In this document: positions 22,251-33,069 of the stretch, piece after piece
Numbering within the stretch: the stretch's first letter is position 1
How the letters are laid out: the number at the start of each line of letters is the position of its first letter
Assembly: GCA_029891385.1 (NCBI GenBank)
Contig: CM057235.1
Location: forward strand, 16,668,001 to 16,732,000
DNA from: Erythroxylum novogranatense
Lineage: Eukaryota > Streptophyta > Magnoliopsida > Malpighiales > Erythroxylaceae
Direction of reading: 5' to 3'
Length of the DNA: 64,000 bases
Notes under the pieces: model-generated
Told to the model about the DNA's origin: nothing
Seen by the model: the letters and a program-made list of their open reading frames with translations, nothing else
Databases searched by the model: none
Position numbers and translations under genes: made by a program

Positions 22251-22746
22251 TCATATGCCTGAATTTATGCTAGTTGCCGATGGCTATAATTATATTAGCC
22301 ACCGAGCTGTGTAGCTCAACCTATTACTTTCCCTCCTCAGGTGCAGAACGAGACGCTCGTTGATCTTGCAAGGCATCGGAAACTTCCATATAGTTAGGAG
22401 TTTTTGCATTCAATTAGTATTCTTGGTTAGCCCACCAAGCATATCATCATGGAGCATATTCATGTATTTTTGAATTCAACTTTTTTCTGTATTATGCTAC
22501 TTTGAGAATGCTTGTTTGATACTCCTTCGGATTGTCATGGCATGAATCCGTTTAGTTTATGGGGTGTTTATTCCATAGATGGAATGCATGTGTAGAATGC
22601 GTATATATGTATGTATGTTTGTGTGTATGGAAATTGTATGGATGTTGGGATCGGGTCCTATGTTTTGGGTAGCCCGTCGCGGGTGCAGCCCGAGGGGCCA
22701 CCTCGGGAATAGGGTTTCGGGGTCTGGGGTCCGGGCCCAACATGTT

Positions 22747-22760
22747 TGGTATCAGAGCTT
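22747..22760 (+). other. B primer-binding site (tRNA-iMet)
   Basis: TGGTATCAGAGCTT, 4 bases after the LTR end. Confidence 0.92.
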
Positions 22761-22928
22761 TAGGTTTGTGTGTCCTCGGCTTAGAATGCATAGTAGGATG
22801 ACGTGTTTGATATGTGGTTATGTGTTGCATTTGATTGATTTCATTAAGTGACATGCATATCATGCATACATGTAGGACTATAGATTGACATGTAGCTAAT
22901 CCTTAGTGTTTCCATTTGAAGGAGTACG

Positions 22929-23465
22929 ATGCCACCTTGTAGAAGGACACGAGGAGTTTTGCAAGGATTCGTTGCACCTGACTCTCCGACTAGAGAGGAG
23001 AGGACTGATGAGTCAGTAGCCCCAGGGAATGATGAGGCTTCTGTAGGGTTAGGCAGTGAGCCCATGCTGTCGCAGTCTCAGGAGTCGCCGGTTCCGCAAG
23101 ATCCAGTGCCTCCACTTGATCCAAGGTTGTTTTAGGCATTCACCCAGGCATTTGTTCAGGCTATGGGTCAGATTCCACAGCCTTCTGCTTCAGCCCCAGC
23201 TCAGAAGGGGAGACGGTTTGATAGGTTAAGGAAGTATGGAGCAGTCGACTTCTATGGGACAGCAGATCCAGAAGAAGCCGAGACTTGGTTGAGAAAGACT
23301 GAGAGAGTGTTGGATCAGATGGACTGTGAGGATGATGAGAGAGTTGTTTATGCTGCAAGTTTGCTTCAGGGAGATGCTCTGCATTGGTGGGAGACCGTGC
23401 CAGGCAGTCAGATGAGACCTGTAGGGTTGTCATGGCAGAACTTCTTGGCTGCTTTTAAGAAGAAG
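22929..23465 (+). pseudogene. B gag, N-terminal part (broken by C)
   Basis: Starts MPPCRRTRGVLQGF at 22929. This start is shared with D's relic gag at about 38918 (CCACCTCGTAAAGGAACACG). A TAG at 23133-23135 follows DPRLF where the frame otherwise continues AFTQAFVQAMGQIP. The capsid core then reads RRFDRLRKYGAVDFYGTADP, ETWLRKTERVLDQMDC and VVYAASLLQGDALHWWETV. The frame reaches WQNFLAAFKKK and is cut by LTR C at 23466. The remaining gag resumes at about 27853. Confidence 0.9.
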
Positions 23466-24718
23466 TGTAGCACCCCACTCCCGACGAGACCCGAACCCGA
23501 TATCCATGGTGATATCCGAGCCCGTGACCATGAGGGTGGCGTCTAGAACATTCATTTACCTTGTTAACCAAAAATCGTATGACATTTTTTTTTCTTTCAA
23601 AACATTAGAGTGCGATGATATTATCTTTTCTTTCAAAAACAGTAGAGTGCGCAAAGCAATCATTGACTTGGCCCAATTATAACAAAACATTTTCAAATAT
23701 TAAACCATTTTACTTGATAAAACAATTTCACTCATTATTAGCACTCATTAGTGCTCACCACTCTATACAATTACATGTAAACAATTGGGCCTACTAAATA
23801 CCAAATTAATACACTAATGCAGATATGGACGACATCGATCCCGACCCGACACTGCATCTTGCTAGCAAGATATCGTATCTCCGTGTGTCCAACGGGTACT
23901 TCCATTTCTGAAAAATAGATGCAATGTTGGGTGAGTTTATAACTCAAGTGAGAAACCATTATCGATGGTTCACCCAACTCATGCATATCCACTCAATCAC
24001 ACAATATTGTATATATATCAGAAATAAGAAATCACAGGCATTCAATTTCACATTTTATAAGGCAATAAGCCTTTCACACAATTCACATTAAACATTCATT
24101 TATGCAATGTGCATGTGACTCTTTCATTTTCTTTCGTTGTTGTGACCGTGCGCCTGAGCTCATATACGTTGAGCCATTGGCTCTGAAACATTGGGCTTAA
24201 AGCCCCGAAACGTTGGGCATAGCCCTGATTTTCGAGCCGAGGCTCGGAATACGTTGGGCACGAGGCCCTGTGCGTTGAGCTTAAAGCTCTGAAATCGGTG
24301 GCGACACCGGTCACAACTGCCATTATCTGATCATTTACTATGCATGAATGCACATGTCATTTTCCAATTTCCAATTCTCACATTTTTATTTCCAATTCTA
24401 ATTAATAACTATTTTCGATCATTTTCCAATGTTCTCGGACTTTCAGTCCGGTATTCATTCCCATGCATTTACCTTTCGTTTCACTACCACATTTACAATC
24501 CAATTTACTAATCTATCACATTTACAATCCAATTTACTAATGCATTCTCACGCACTTATTTTCATTTGCACTTCAATATCACAATCCAATATTTCGAACA
24601 CCCATGTTCCGAAATCAATCAAAACAATCAATTACATATATCCATCCTTGCTTCCTCAGGCAATCAATGCATATACTTAATAAACACATAAGGTTGAGAA
24701 ACCAACTAGGTTACTCAC

Positions 24719-24785
24719 CTATTACTTCCGAGCTAATGCCGGGAAGTTTCCACCCCGTCGGTCTGACGACGCTCCACTTAGGCCT
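24719..24785 (-). other. putative LTR mini-exon (67 nt), LTR C
   Basis: Minus strand: a long pyrimidine-rich acceptor ending TTTCTTATAG, 67 nt, then donor GTGAGTAACC. Second acceptor CTATTTTTCAG at 23908 (putative intron 2 is 23908-24718). Confidence 0.48.
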
Positions 24786-25194
24786 CTATAAGAAACAGAG
24801 AAAGAAAACGAGTCACTACAGATGCAATTTGTGCACATGTAGGTGAAATATGCATGTTCATGAATTTTCCGGCCCTAAATCCAAATTTCCCCATAATAAA
24901 ATCCGTCTAAAAATTAGAAACCTATTGGCGCTGACGGTGCGCAATTCGGACCTCTATAGGTCCCCAATTAAACAAAACAGTGATTAAAGGCTCCGCTACC
25001 CGGGGCCCCGTCAATTTCCCGTCCAAAAATTCCCAATTTTTCACAAAATGAAATTAAATATTCAACGAATCCGATGCCTCAAGAATCAGGTCAATCGGAC
25101 GTCGGACGGAAAAGAAATTGACAAAAGAAGCATGAAATCCCAAATTATCAATTAATAATTAAAAACAAAAAAACAAAAAAAAACAAAGACTCAG

Positions 25195-25330
25195 CCTCAT
25201 TTGGGCGACGTCTCTCGCCAGCGGGCTGAGTCATTCAGCTCGTCATAGGGCGACGCGTACGCCTAGCGACGCCCTTTTGTCGCCGTCACTAGGCGACGCT
25301 GTCGCTCTAGTGACCCAAGGCGTGATCCCA
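25195..25330. repeat. GC-rich hairpin island in LTR C
   Basis: Contains GTCACTAGGCGACGCTGTCG followed by CTCTAGTGAC, which folds as a stem (GTCACTAG with CTAGTGAC; GCGAC with GTCGC), and more GGCGACGCG/CGACGCCC words. Vocabulary differs from the A1/B islands but the position is comparable. Confidence 0.75.
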
Positions 25331-27852
25331 TTTCCCCACTTTTTTTTTCAATTTCCAATACAATTTTTCAACACCCATAATGCATTGCACACAATTCAGA
25401 AAATTACAAACCATAGCTTGTTGGAAAGATCATGAAACCCTATACAATTCTCAAGAAGACCATAAAAATCAATTTCACCCCTAAGGGTGTCAAAAATCCC
25501 TTCAAAGCTACTGCCTACTCAAATCCCATTAAAACAGAACAGTACATTGAAATTTCTATAACTCTCAGATTCTTCAGCCAAAGATTACCACATAAATATG
25601 CTCAATAAGTTCACAATGTCATCTACAACTTTCATGAACAACCCAAAATCAAATTCCATTGCTAAACAAGTCAATTAATTCACTCAATGCTGCTGTCCCT
25701 GAAATCATTCAATTTGAGCAATAAACTTATAACAAGCATAACTCCCTGTACACAAGTCAGAAAAATCTGAACTTTATACCCCTGAAAAGATAAATCCTCA
25801 AACTTCAATTTTCATGAAGAACTCAATTTCCAATTTAATTTCTAACCATTTCAAAACTGTCATTCAAGTTACTGCCATGATCAGCAATTCCTAACCTAAT
25901 GCAGGATCAGTTTTTACAAAATCATAACTCCCAACTCTGACCTCTAAAAATTATATGCCATAACTCATTTTCAAGATAATTTCTTCCTCTTCAACTTTGC
26001 AGAAGATCACTCACACCAATTCAGTCCAAAAAAATGGCTAAAATTGCTTCCAAGCAGAATACTCACAAGTCAGACACTTAAGCTAGGTTTCATCAACATG
26101 CCCAAAACCAGTCCATAGGAATCAGTTCATATCTCCCAATATACAACTCGAAAATTAGCAAGATCAGTGGCAATGGAAAGCTAACTCAATATTCTACAAC
26201 TTCCATGAAGACCATTTTTCCTAGTTCCATACCAATTAATTTAGAAAAATCAACAAAGTAATCAGGTCATAACTTCGGGTACTGTTCACAGGCAATAAAA
26301 CAGTAACTTTCCATGCAAAATTTCGCCCTTCTAGCATTACAATTTAACAACACCCATTTCACACAAAATTGTAGCCAACATCCCAAAGTTTCATTGGGCA
26401 CCAACCTCACCTCATTTGCTCACTTACACAATTAGTTATGATCAAAACATTACAATAGGTCAAATTGCATTTTCCAGCTTTTCAACTACAACCTAACTCC
26501 TATCACTTCTAACATCAATAACACATCACTAAGCACCCATTTATACCTCTAATTCAACCACAAATTCATCACAACATATACTTATATAAGAGAGCATAAG
26601 TGGCAGCACCTACACATATTATCTTCCTAAGATTTCCTTTCATCTAACCTTGCAAAACTCAATCCAAAACCAAGCTAAAATCAATAAAAGTATAGTCATT
26701 CATTCATCCATAACTAAGTATACATTTAAACCCATTCAAACCTTCTACTATGATGATCAAGTAAATGTATAAAGGATCTCCATGCATGCTTCTAACTACC
26801 AAAAGCATAAAAGCAAACATCAAACATAAATTCTCACCTAACAAGTTGCAAACTTTCCAAATCTCCAAGGCTTCAACTCTTAAATTTTTCCAAGCTTCAA
26901 GCTTTAAGTTTCCCAAATCTTCAAACAAAAACACCAACCTCTACTTTACCTTCCCACCTTCGACCATCACAATCATCATAATTTCCAAGTTCAAGTTGAT
27001 CTTAGGTGTGGCTAAATGAAAAGCAAGTAATTATGAAGGAAGAACAAAACAACAAAAGGAGGAGGAAGGAAGAAGTTTCGGATGACTACTAAGCTTCCAA
27101 GTAGTTCATATATGTTAAAAGAATAAGGAGAAGGTCGTAGATGAGGATGGAAGAAGACAAAACCAATTAATTTAAAAGGGACACATGGCATTTTAATGAA
27201 GCAAAGACAAAATTTAGCTAATCTTAATTAATTAAGCACTAATCCCAATTAATCTTTCATCCCACTAATGCTAATGGCTCTATAACAATTCTCAAAATAA
27301 TATATCCAAAATGACAGTACCATTTGGTCGCATTTTTAAGCTACCAAAAATCGAATTTGGTTACTCAGCTAGCGATTTTTTCCTGGTCCGGAATTTCCGG
27401 GCATTTCCCTCGAATCATTTTTTTGAAAATTACCTAAATTGCCCAAAATTGTAAAACATAAGATAGTCCACTCCAAATAATTTTTTAAACACGAAAACCA
27501 CACTTTCACTCCAAAACACTTTTAGGCCATGTATTAAGCGATTTTGTCGATCGAAATTTTCTCCGGATAATTCCAGAAAAATTTCCATAAATCCTAAAAA
27601 TGTAAAACACTCTATGGCACACTCCAAATATTTTTTTCAAATCCCATTATCACACCAATTTCACAAAAGATCACAATTAGACACTTAGGCCGAGAAATGT
27701 CATGAATGCATGTATGACTATATGCCTGTGCAAAACTCACCATTTATAGAGGCTGCATGACATATGTTCATGCCGAGTTATAATTTAATACTCCTAACCC
27801 GTCCCCGTCCCAATTTACTAAAATATCCTTCCCATCTGAGATGGGATGTTCT

Positions 27853-28489
27853 GAAAGTATCTATCGAGGTTTACATTCAGAAGCGAGAGGAGTTCCTTAG
27901 TCTCACCCGAGGAGATGACGGTCAGTGAGTATGAGTGTCGGTTCACTCGATTGGCGAGGTATGCTTCAGATCGATCTTTGAGTGAGGTCTTAGATGTCGC
28001 CGGTTTGAGTCGGGTCTGCACTTGGTTATCAGAGAGAACGTGATAGTGCAGAATTTTTGTGACTTCCAACAGTTAGTTGAGGCAGCTTTGAGGGTGGAAA
28101 ATATTGAGAATATCAAGAGTGCAGTGAAAAAGATGAGAAAGGGCAGAGAGCAGTTCAGGAGGGGAGGTAGCACTAGTACTCCTATGCCAGACAGGAGTGC
28201 TAGGAGTTTCCCTGTTCAGTCTGAGGAGAGGAGTAGTGGTGCCAGTCGATCGAGACCGATGAGGACTTCTACTGTTTCTCACCAAGCCTCGACGATGGGC
28301 GGCAGTAGAAGGGGAGATGGGGATAAGTCATCCGTCCTTAAGTGTGAGCAATGCGGTAATTTCCATGGTGGAGAGTGTTACCGATTGACGGGAGCATGTT
28401 TCAATTGTGGACAAAAAGGACACAGGGCCAGAGAGTGTCCTCAGCCGTCTAGGAGAGAGGGATCTCAGATGCAAGCTTCGGGAGGATGA
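27853..28489 (+). pseudogene. B gag, C-terminal part with zinc knuckle
   Basis: Gag resumes after C with EEMTVSEYECRFTRLARYAS (one frame) and then, after frameshifts, a 155-codon open frame from 28022. That frame contains NFCDFQQLVEAALRVENIEN, a basic Ser/Arg-rich linker and the nucleocapsid knuckle CFNCGQKGHRARECP (CX2CX4HX4C complete). A preceding CEQCGNFHGGEC pair is a usual companion in this group. Nucleocapsid binds element RNA. Confidence 0.88.
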
Positions 28490-28517
28490 GATCGTGGGTC
28501 AAAGGACCGCAATGTAA

Positions 28518-29026
28518 GTGAGTAGTTCTGATGCAGCCAAGAGAGTGAGTCTTCCAGGTAGACCAAGGGGGCAGGCACCGGCTAGGGTGTTTGCAATGAC
28601 TCGGGAGGATGCAGAGGTCGCTCCAGATGTTGTCACTGGTATGGATAGATTATTTGCTGATGATGTGCTTGTTTTGATTGATCCAGGTTCTACTCACTCG
28701 TTTGTTTCGTCGAGTAGACCTGTGTGTGATAGGATTGTGAGCCCATTGGATACTCCGTTGATGGTGAGTACTCCGATCGGCCAGTACATTATGATTAGTC
28801 AAGTGTATAGAGGTTGTGAGCTTTGTATTGGTGGAGCACTACTGGTGGTAGATTTGATGCCACTGAAGATGGGAGGATTGGATGTGATTGTGGGGATGTG
28901 ATTGTGGGTATGGATACGTTGGAGAAGTACAATGCCCGTTTGGATTGTAAGCAGAAGACAGTGGAATTTGATTTGAGTGATGGAAAAAGAGTGGTGTTTA
29001 TCGGGGATGAAAAGGTGTCCGCTTAA
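28518..29026 (+). pseudogene. B protease (retropepsin-like)
   Basis: VLVLIDPGSTHSFVSS carries the active-site region. The triad reads D-P-G instead of D-S/T-G, so activity is uncertain. Then STPIGQYIMISQVYRGCELCI and GGLDVIVGMD, with a short duplication (GATGTGATTGTGGG repeated at about 28878-28906) that shifts frame. The second frame continues MDTLEKYNARLDCKQKTVEF to 29026. Confidence 0.85.
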
Positions 29027-29065
29027 AATTGTTTCACATTTACAGAGAAAGATGATGAGGAAGGG

Positions 29066-30400
29066 TTGTGGCGTTTTGGCCTATGTGGTGGACACCGAGG
29101 CGATAGAGGAAGTCGGAGGATATTCCAAAGAGTCGAGGAATTATCGGATGTCTTTCCTGAGGAATTGCCAGGACTACCGCCAGCTAGGGAAATTGAGTTT
29201 CCCATTGAGCTCTTTTCAGGTACGGAGCCGATTTCAAGTCCGCCCTACCGGATGGCTCCGGCAGAATTGAAAGAGCTTAAGCAGCAGTTAGAGGAGATGT
29301 TAGAGAAAGGGTACGTTAGTCCGAGTTCTTCACCTTGGGGAGCTCCGGTCCTATTTGTGAAGAATTGATGATTTGTTTGATCAATTGCAAGGGGCGAAAG
29401 TCTTCTCTAAGATAGACTTGAGATCGGGTTACCATCAGTTGAGGATTAAGGAGTCGGATGTGCCAAAGACGACTTTCAGGACTCGATATGGGCATTTTGA
29501 GTCTTTGGTTATGCCTTTCGGATTGACGAATACCAATGCAGCTTTTATGGATTTGATGAATCGGGTCTTTAAGCCATTCTTGGACCAATTTATCATTGTC
29601 TTCATTGATGATATATTGGTTTATTCCAAAAGTGATCGGGAGCATGAAGAGCATTTGAGGATTTCTTTGGAGACTTTGAGGAGAAATGAGCTATATGCCA
29701 AATTTGATAAATGCGAATTTTGGCTGAGGCAAGTTTTATTTCTTGGACATGTGATTTCAGAGCAGGGAGTGCATGTGGATCCAAAGAAGATAAAAGCTGT
29801 GGTGAATTGGGAAGCCCCGAAGAATGTAGCAGAAGTGAGGAGTTTCCTGGGTTTGGCAGGTTACTATAGGAGGTTTGTGGAGGGATTCTCTATGATATCC
29901 ACTCCGATGAAGAAGTTGTTAAGGAAAAATCAGAAGTTTGTTTGGAGTGATGAGTGTCAGAGGAGCTTCGAGGAGCTCAAGCACAGATTGATGAGTGCTC
30001 TGATTTTGATTTTGCCTTCTGGAGATGAGGGCTATACTGTGTATAGTGATACTTCGAGGAAGGGTCTTAGCTGTGTTTTGATGCAGGGAGATCGGGTGAT
30101 TGCTTATGCTTCGAGGCAGTTGAATCCGTATGAGTTGAATCATCCGACGCATGATTTGGAGTTAGCAGCTGTGATCTTTGCCTTGAAGATTTGGAGGCAT
30201 TATCTGTATGAAGTTCAGAAGAGGATCTTTACCGATCACAAGAGTCTCAAGTACTTGTTGAGCCAGAAGGAACTGAATTTGAGGCAGAGAAGGTGGATTG
30301 AATTGCTTAAGGATTATGATTTGCTAATTGAGTATCATTCGGGCAAGGCCAATGTAGTGGCGGATGCTTTGAGTAGGAAGTCTTCGATTGCTCATGTTCG
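29066..30400 (+). pseudogene. B reverse transcriptase and RNase H, internal deletion
   Basis: [20 protein letters not shown] and [14 protein letters not shown] are followed at about 29363 by a TGA. The text then resumes at [20 protein letters not shown]. Compared with A1 about 30 residues, including the whole CIDYRQLN block, are absent. Downstream RT is open: [48 protein letters not shown]. RNase [56 protein letters not shown]. The deletion removes part of the RT fingers, so the enzyme would be dead. Confidence 0.93.
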
Positions 30401-31937
30401 GACAGTTTATCTTCCTTTGTTAGAAGAGATGGCGAAGCTTAAGGTAAGCTTGAAGCAGGAAGAGTCGGATTGTCTTCTGGCTAATTTTCGAGTTAGACCG
30501 ATGCTAAGGGAAAAGGTTAGGGAATTGCAGGCACAAGATGCTAATTTGAGTAAGCTTAGAGAGGAAATTCGGAATGACAAGATTTCTGAGATAGAGGTGA
30601 GGGATGATGGGCTGATGATAGTGGGCAACAGGCTGTGTATTCCGGATGTGCAGGTAGTTAAGGATGAGATTCTGGATGAGGCACACAATGCGCCTTATGC
30701 CATGCATCCGGGTAGCACCAGGATGTACAGGGAATTGAGAGAGCATTTTTGGTGGAAGGGCATGAAGAGCGATGTGGCAGAGTTTGTGAGTAAGTGTCTA
30801 GTATGTCAGCAAGTCAAGGCTGAACACCAGGCACCTTTAGGCATGTTGAGGCCATTGTCCATCCCGGAATGGAAGTGGCAAAGAGTGACCATGGATAGTA
30901 GGAGGCATGATGCCATTTAGGTCATTGTGGATCGGTTGATGAAGTCAGCTCACTTTTTGGCTATCAAGCAGACTGATTCTTTGCATTTGCTAGCAAAGAA
31001 GTATATTGATGAGATAGTGAGGTTGCATGGGATTCCAGATTCCATAGTTTCTGATAGAGACCCTCGGTTTACTTCAAGGTTTTGGGGGAGTTTGTAGGAA
31101 GCTTTGGGGACTAAGCTGCATTTTAGTACGACTTTTCACCCTCAGACGGATGGTCAATCTGAGAGGACCATTCGGACACTTGAGGGGATGCTTAGGGCTT
31201 ATGTGATAGATTTTAAGGGAGCTTGGGATGAACATTTGCTATTGTTCGAATTCGCTTATAATAATTCGTACCATTCGAGCATTCAGATGGCTCCATATGA
31301 GGCATTGTATGGCAAGAGGTGTAGGACTCCGATCTGTTGGGATGAAGAAGGAGAGAGAAAACTGGTAGGACCAGAATTGATTCAGATGACGGTTAAGAAA
31401 GTCAATCTGGTTAAGCAGCGACTTAAGGCAGCACAGGATAGGATGAAGAGTTATGTTGATGCTCACCGAAAGGAGATGGAGTATGAAGTCGGTGAAAAGG
31501 TGTTCCTTAAGACATCTCCTTGGAAAGGAGTGTTGAGGTTTGGCAAGAAGGGTAAGTTGAGTCCGAGGTATGTGGGTCCTTATGAAATCCTTGAGAGGAT
31601 TGGGCCACTCGCCTACAGGTTGGCGTTACCTCCGGAATTGTCGCAGATCCACGATATCTTCCATGTTTCCATGCTAAGGAGGTATAGATCGGATCCTTCT
31701 CATATCATTCAGGCTAGAGAGGTTCAGTTGCAGGATGATTTGAGTTATGAAGAAATTCCAGTGGAAATTTTGGATACTAAGGAAAAAGTCCTCAGGAACA
31801 AGACAGTTCAGCTAGTCAAAGTCCTGTGAAGGAATCATTCGGTAGAGGAGGCTACATGGGAGCCACTGGAAGCTATGAAGGAGAAGTATCCGTATCTCTT
31901 CGATGTTTCAGGTAAATTTCGAGGACGAAATTTATTT
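30401..31937 (+). pseudogene. B integrase and chromodomain, deletion and nonsense codons
   Basis: HHCC domain: [17 protein letters not shown]...CLVCQQVK. The core then reads [16 protein letters not shown], lacking about nine residues that A1 has after TMD (FIMGLPRTP region). TAG at 30918-30920 replaces the W of IWVIVDRL, and TAG at 31095-31097 lies between WGSL and EALGTKL. The third acidic residue remains in GQSERTIRTLEGML. GPY/F segment: LSPRYVGPYEILERIGPLAY. Chromodomain-like tail: LVKVL, TGA at 31827-31829 (family W), then HSVEEATWEPLEAMKEKYPY. Confidence 0.92.
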
Positions 31938-31952
31938 TAAGAGGGGGAGAAA
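31938..31952 (+). other. B polypurine tract
   Basis: TAAGAGGGGGAGAAA directly before TGTCGGGCCCC. Confidence 0.9.
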
Positions 31953-32589
31953 TGTCGGGCCCCGATTTTTTTTTAATGATGTCATTAGGTATGAATTGTG
32001 TTAATTATGTGTTTATGCTTTAGTTTGATTAATTTGGGAGTATTAGTGGATAATTGAGGTTTATTTGAGTTTAATGTGGTATTGTTGAGAATGAAAGAGT
32101 AGATATGTTTGAGGGTATTTTAGGAAGATTGCTTGAGGTGGAGTGATTTAGGCTTGTCTAGGAGGGGTAAGTTGGTCTTTAGACTTAAGAAAGAGTTAGA
32201 GAATTAGAAGAAAGAAAAGAAAGAAAAAGAGAAGAAGAAGGAAGAGTTGTCGTGGGTGAGGAAGAAGAGGAGAGAAACTTGGGCTTTGGATTCTTAGAGA
32301 TTTTCGACAGTTTTGAAGCTCATTCCTGGTAAGTTAGCTTCTTTTCATCTTGTTGTAGTAAGATTAAACCTTGAAATGGGATTGAATATGTTAGAATCGG
32401 TGATTTAGGGTTTTTGGGGAAAAATGGTTAGAAATCCTTGGGTTGTTGAGTTTATGATGGATTGGAAGGTTAGAATGGGTTAGAAGTGTAGTAGAGGACT
32501 TGATCTATTGTTTAGAGGTGTTGTTTTTGCAAATGGGAAGGATTTAAGTTGGAAAATGGTGGAAAGTCAGGTTTCGGAGTCGATCTCCA

Positions 32590-32745
32590 GGCCCGCACGT
32601 CGTGACGTGCGAATTTGCAGTCGTCGCGACGTGCGGAGGCGTGGTCTTCGCCGTGGTGCCTTATTTGGCGGCGAAGCTGGCTGTTCGCCGTGACGAGAAG
32701 TCTTCGTCATGCGAACGATGCCTCCATTGCATGGCGAGCTGTTTC
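32590..32745. repeat. GC-rich palindromic island in B 3' LTR
   Basis: CGTCGTGACGTGCG, TCGTCGCGACGTGC and similar words. Shorter than the 5' island, and its second half is not alignable by eye. Confidence 0.83.
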
Positions 32746-33000
32746 AAAGAAAGATGAAGTTTGATATTTTGGGCATATCTTTTGCTGTAGATGTCCAAAT
32801 GAGGTGATTTTAGATTCGTTGTGATCTAGAGATCAAGGACTACAAGTTTTATGAAGAAAGGAAGTTCGGTTTTTGCCTCTTAGGATTCGGGGAATTAGAT
32901 GGAAGTCGAGCGTAGATTGTTAGTGTTAGCATTTTCGTTTTGCGAAGCTGATTGAATATCTCTTTTGTTTGTTATTGATTTGGGACTTGGTTTGCTATAA

Positions 33001-33069
33001 GAAACCAAGCTGACTTGATTCCATCGCAAGAGGAAGGACAACAGTGAGTCGAATACTCAGCGATATTAG
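33001..33069 (+). other. putative LTR mini-exon (69 nt), B 3' LTR
   Basis: GAAACCAAGC...GATATTAG then donor GTGGGTAATG. The upstream acceptor has changed from CTATAG to CTATAA; a shifted AG (CTATAAG) remains. Confidence 0.4.

Larger units (their letters stand above)
20538..22742 (+). repeat. B 5' LTR (2205 bp)
   Basis: TGTTGGACCCC...GGGCCCAACA followed at once by the primer site. Holds candidate donors, acceptors, the GC island, a TA tract (22209-22245) and the CTTCTCCCGGCTGCCC block (about 21969-21984) shared with D. Confidence 0.95.
23466..27852 (-). mobile_element. C: solo LTR in B gag
   Basis: TGTAGCACCCC starts exactly where B gag is interrupted, and the homology to gag resumes after GAGATGGGATGTTCT. 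Minus orientation follows from shared blocks with A1 and I (GAGAAACCAACTAGGTTACTCAC; GCAATGTTGGGTGAGTTTAT). At about 4.4 kb it is long for an LTR, and no internal domain was found, so I read it as solo. The right edge is uncertain by a few bases: flanks AGAAG and GAAAG resemble but do not exactly match, so the target duplication is not proven. Confidence 0.82.

Noticed and set aside
22552..22863. Open frame across the B LTR end
   Set aside because: Spans LTR, primer site and leader on the wrong strand; no domain.
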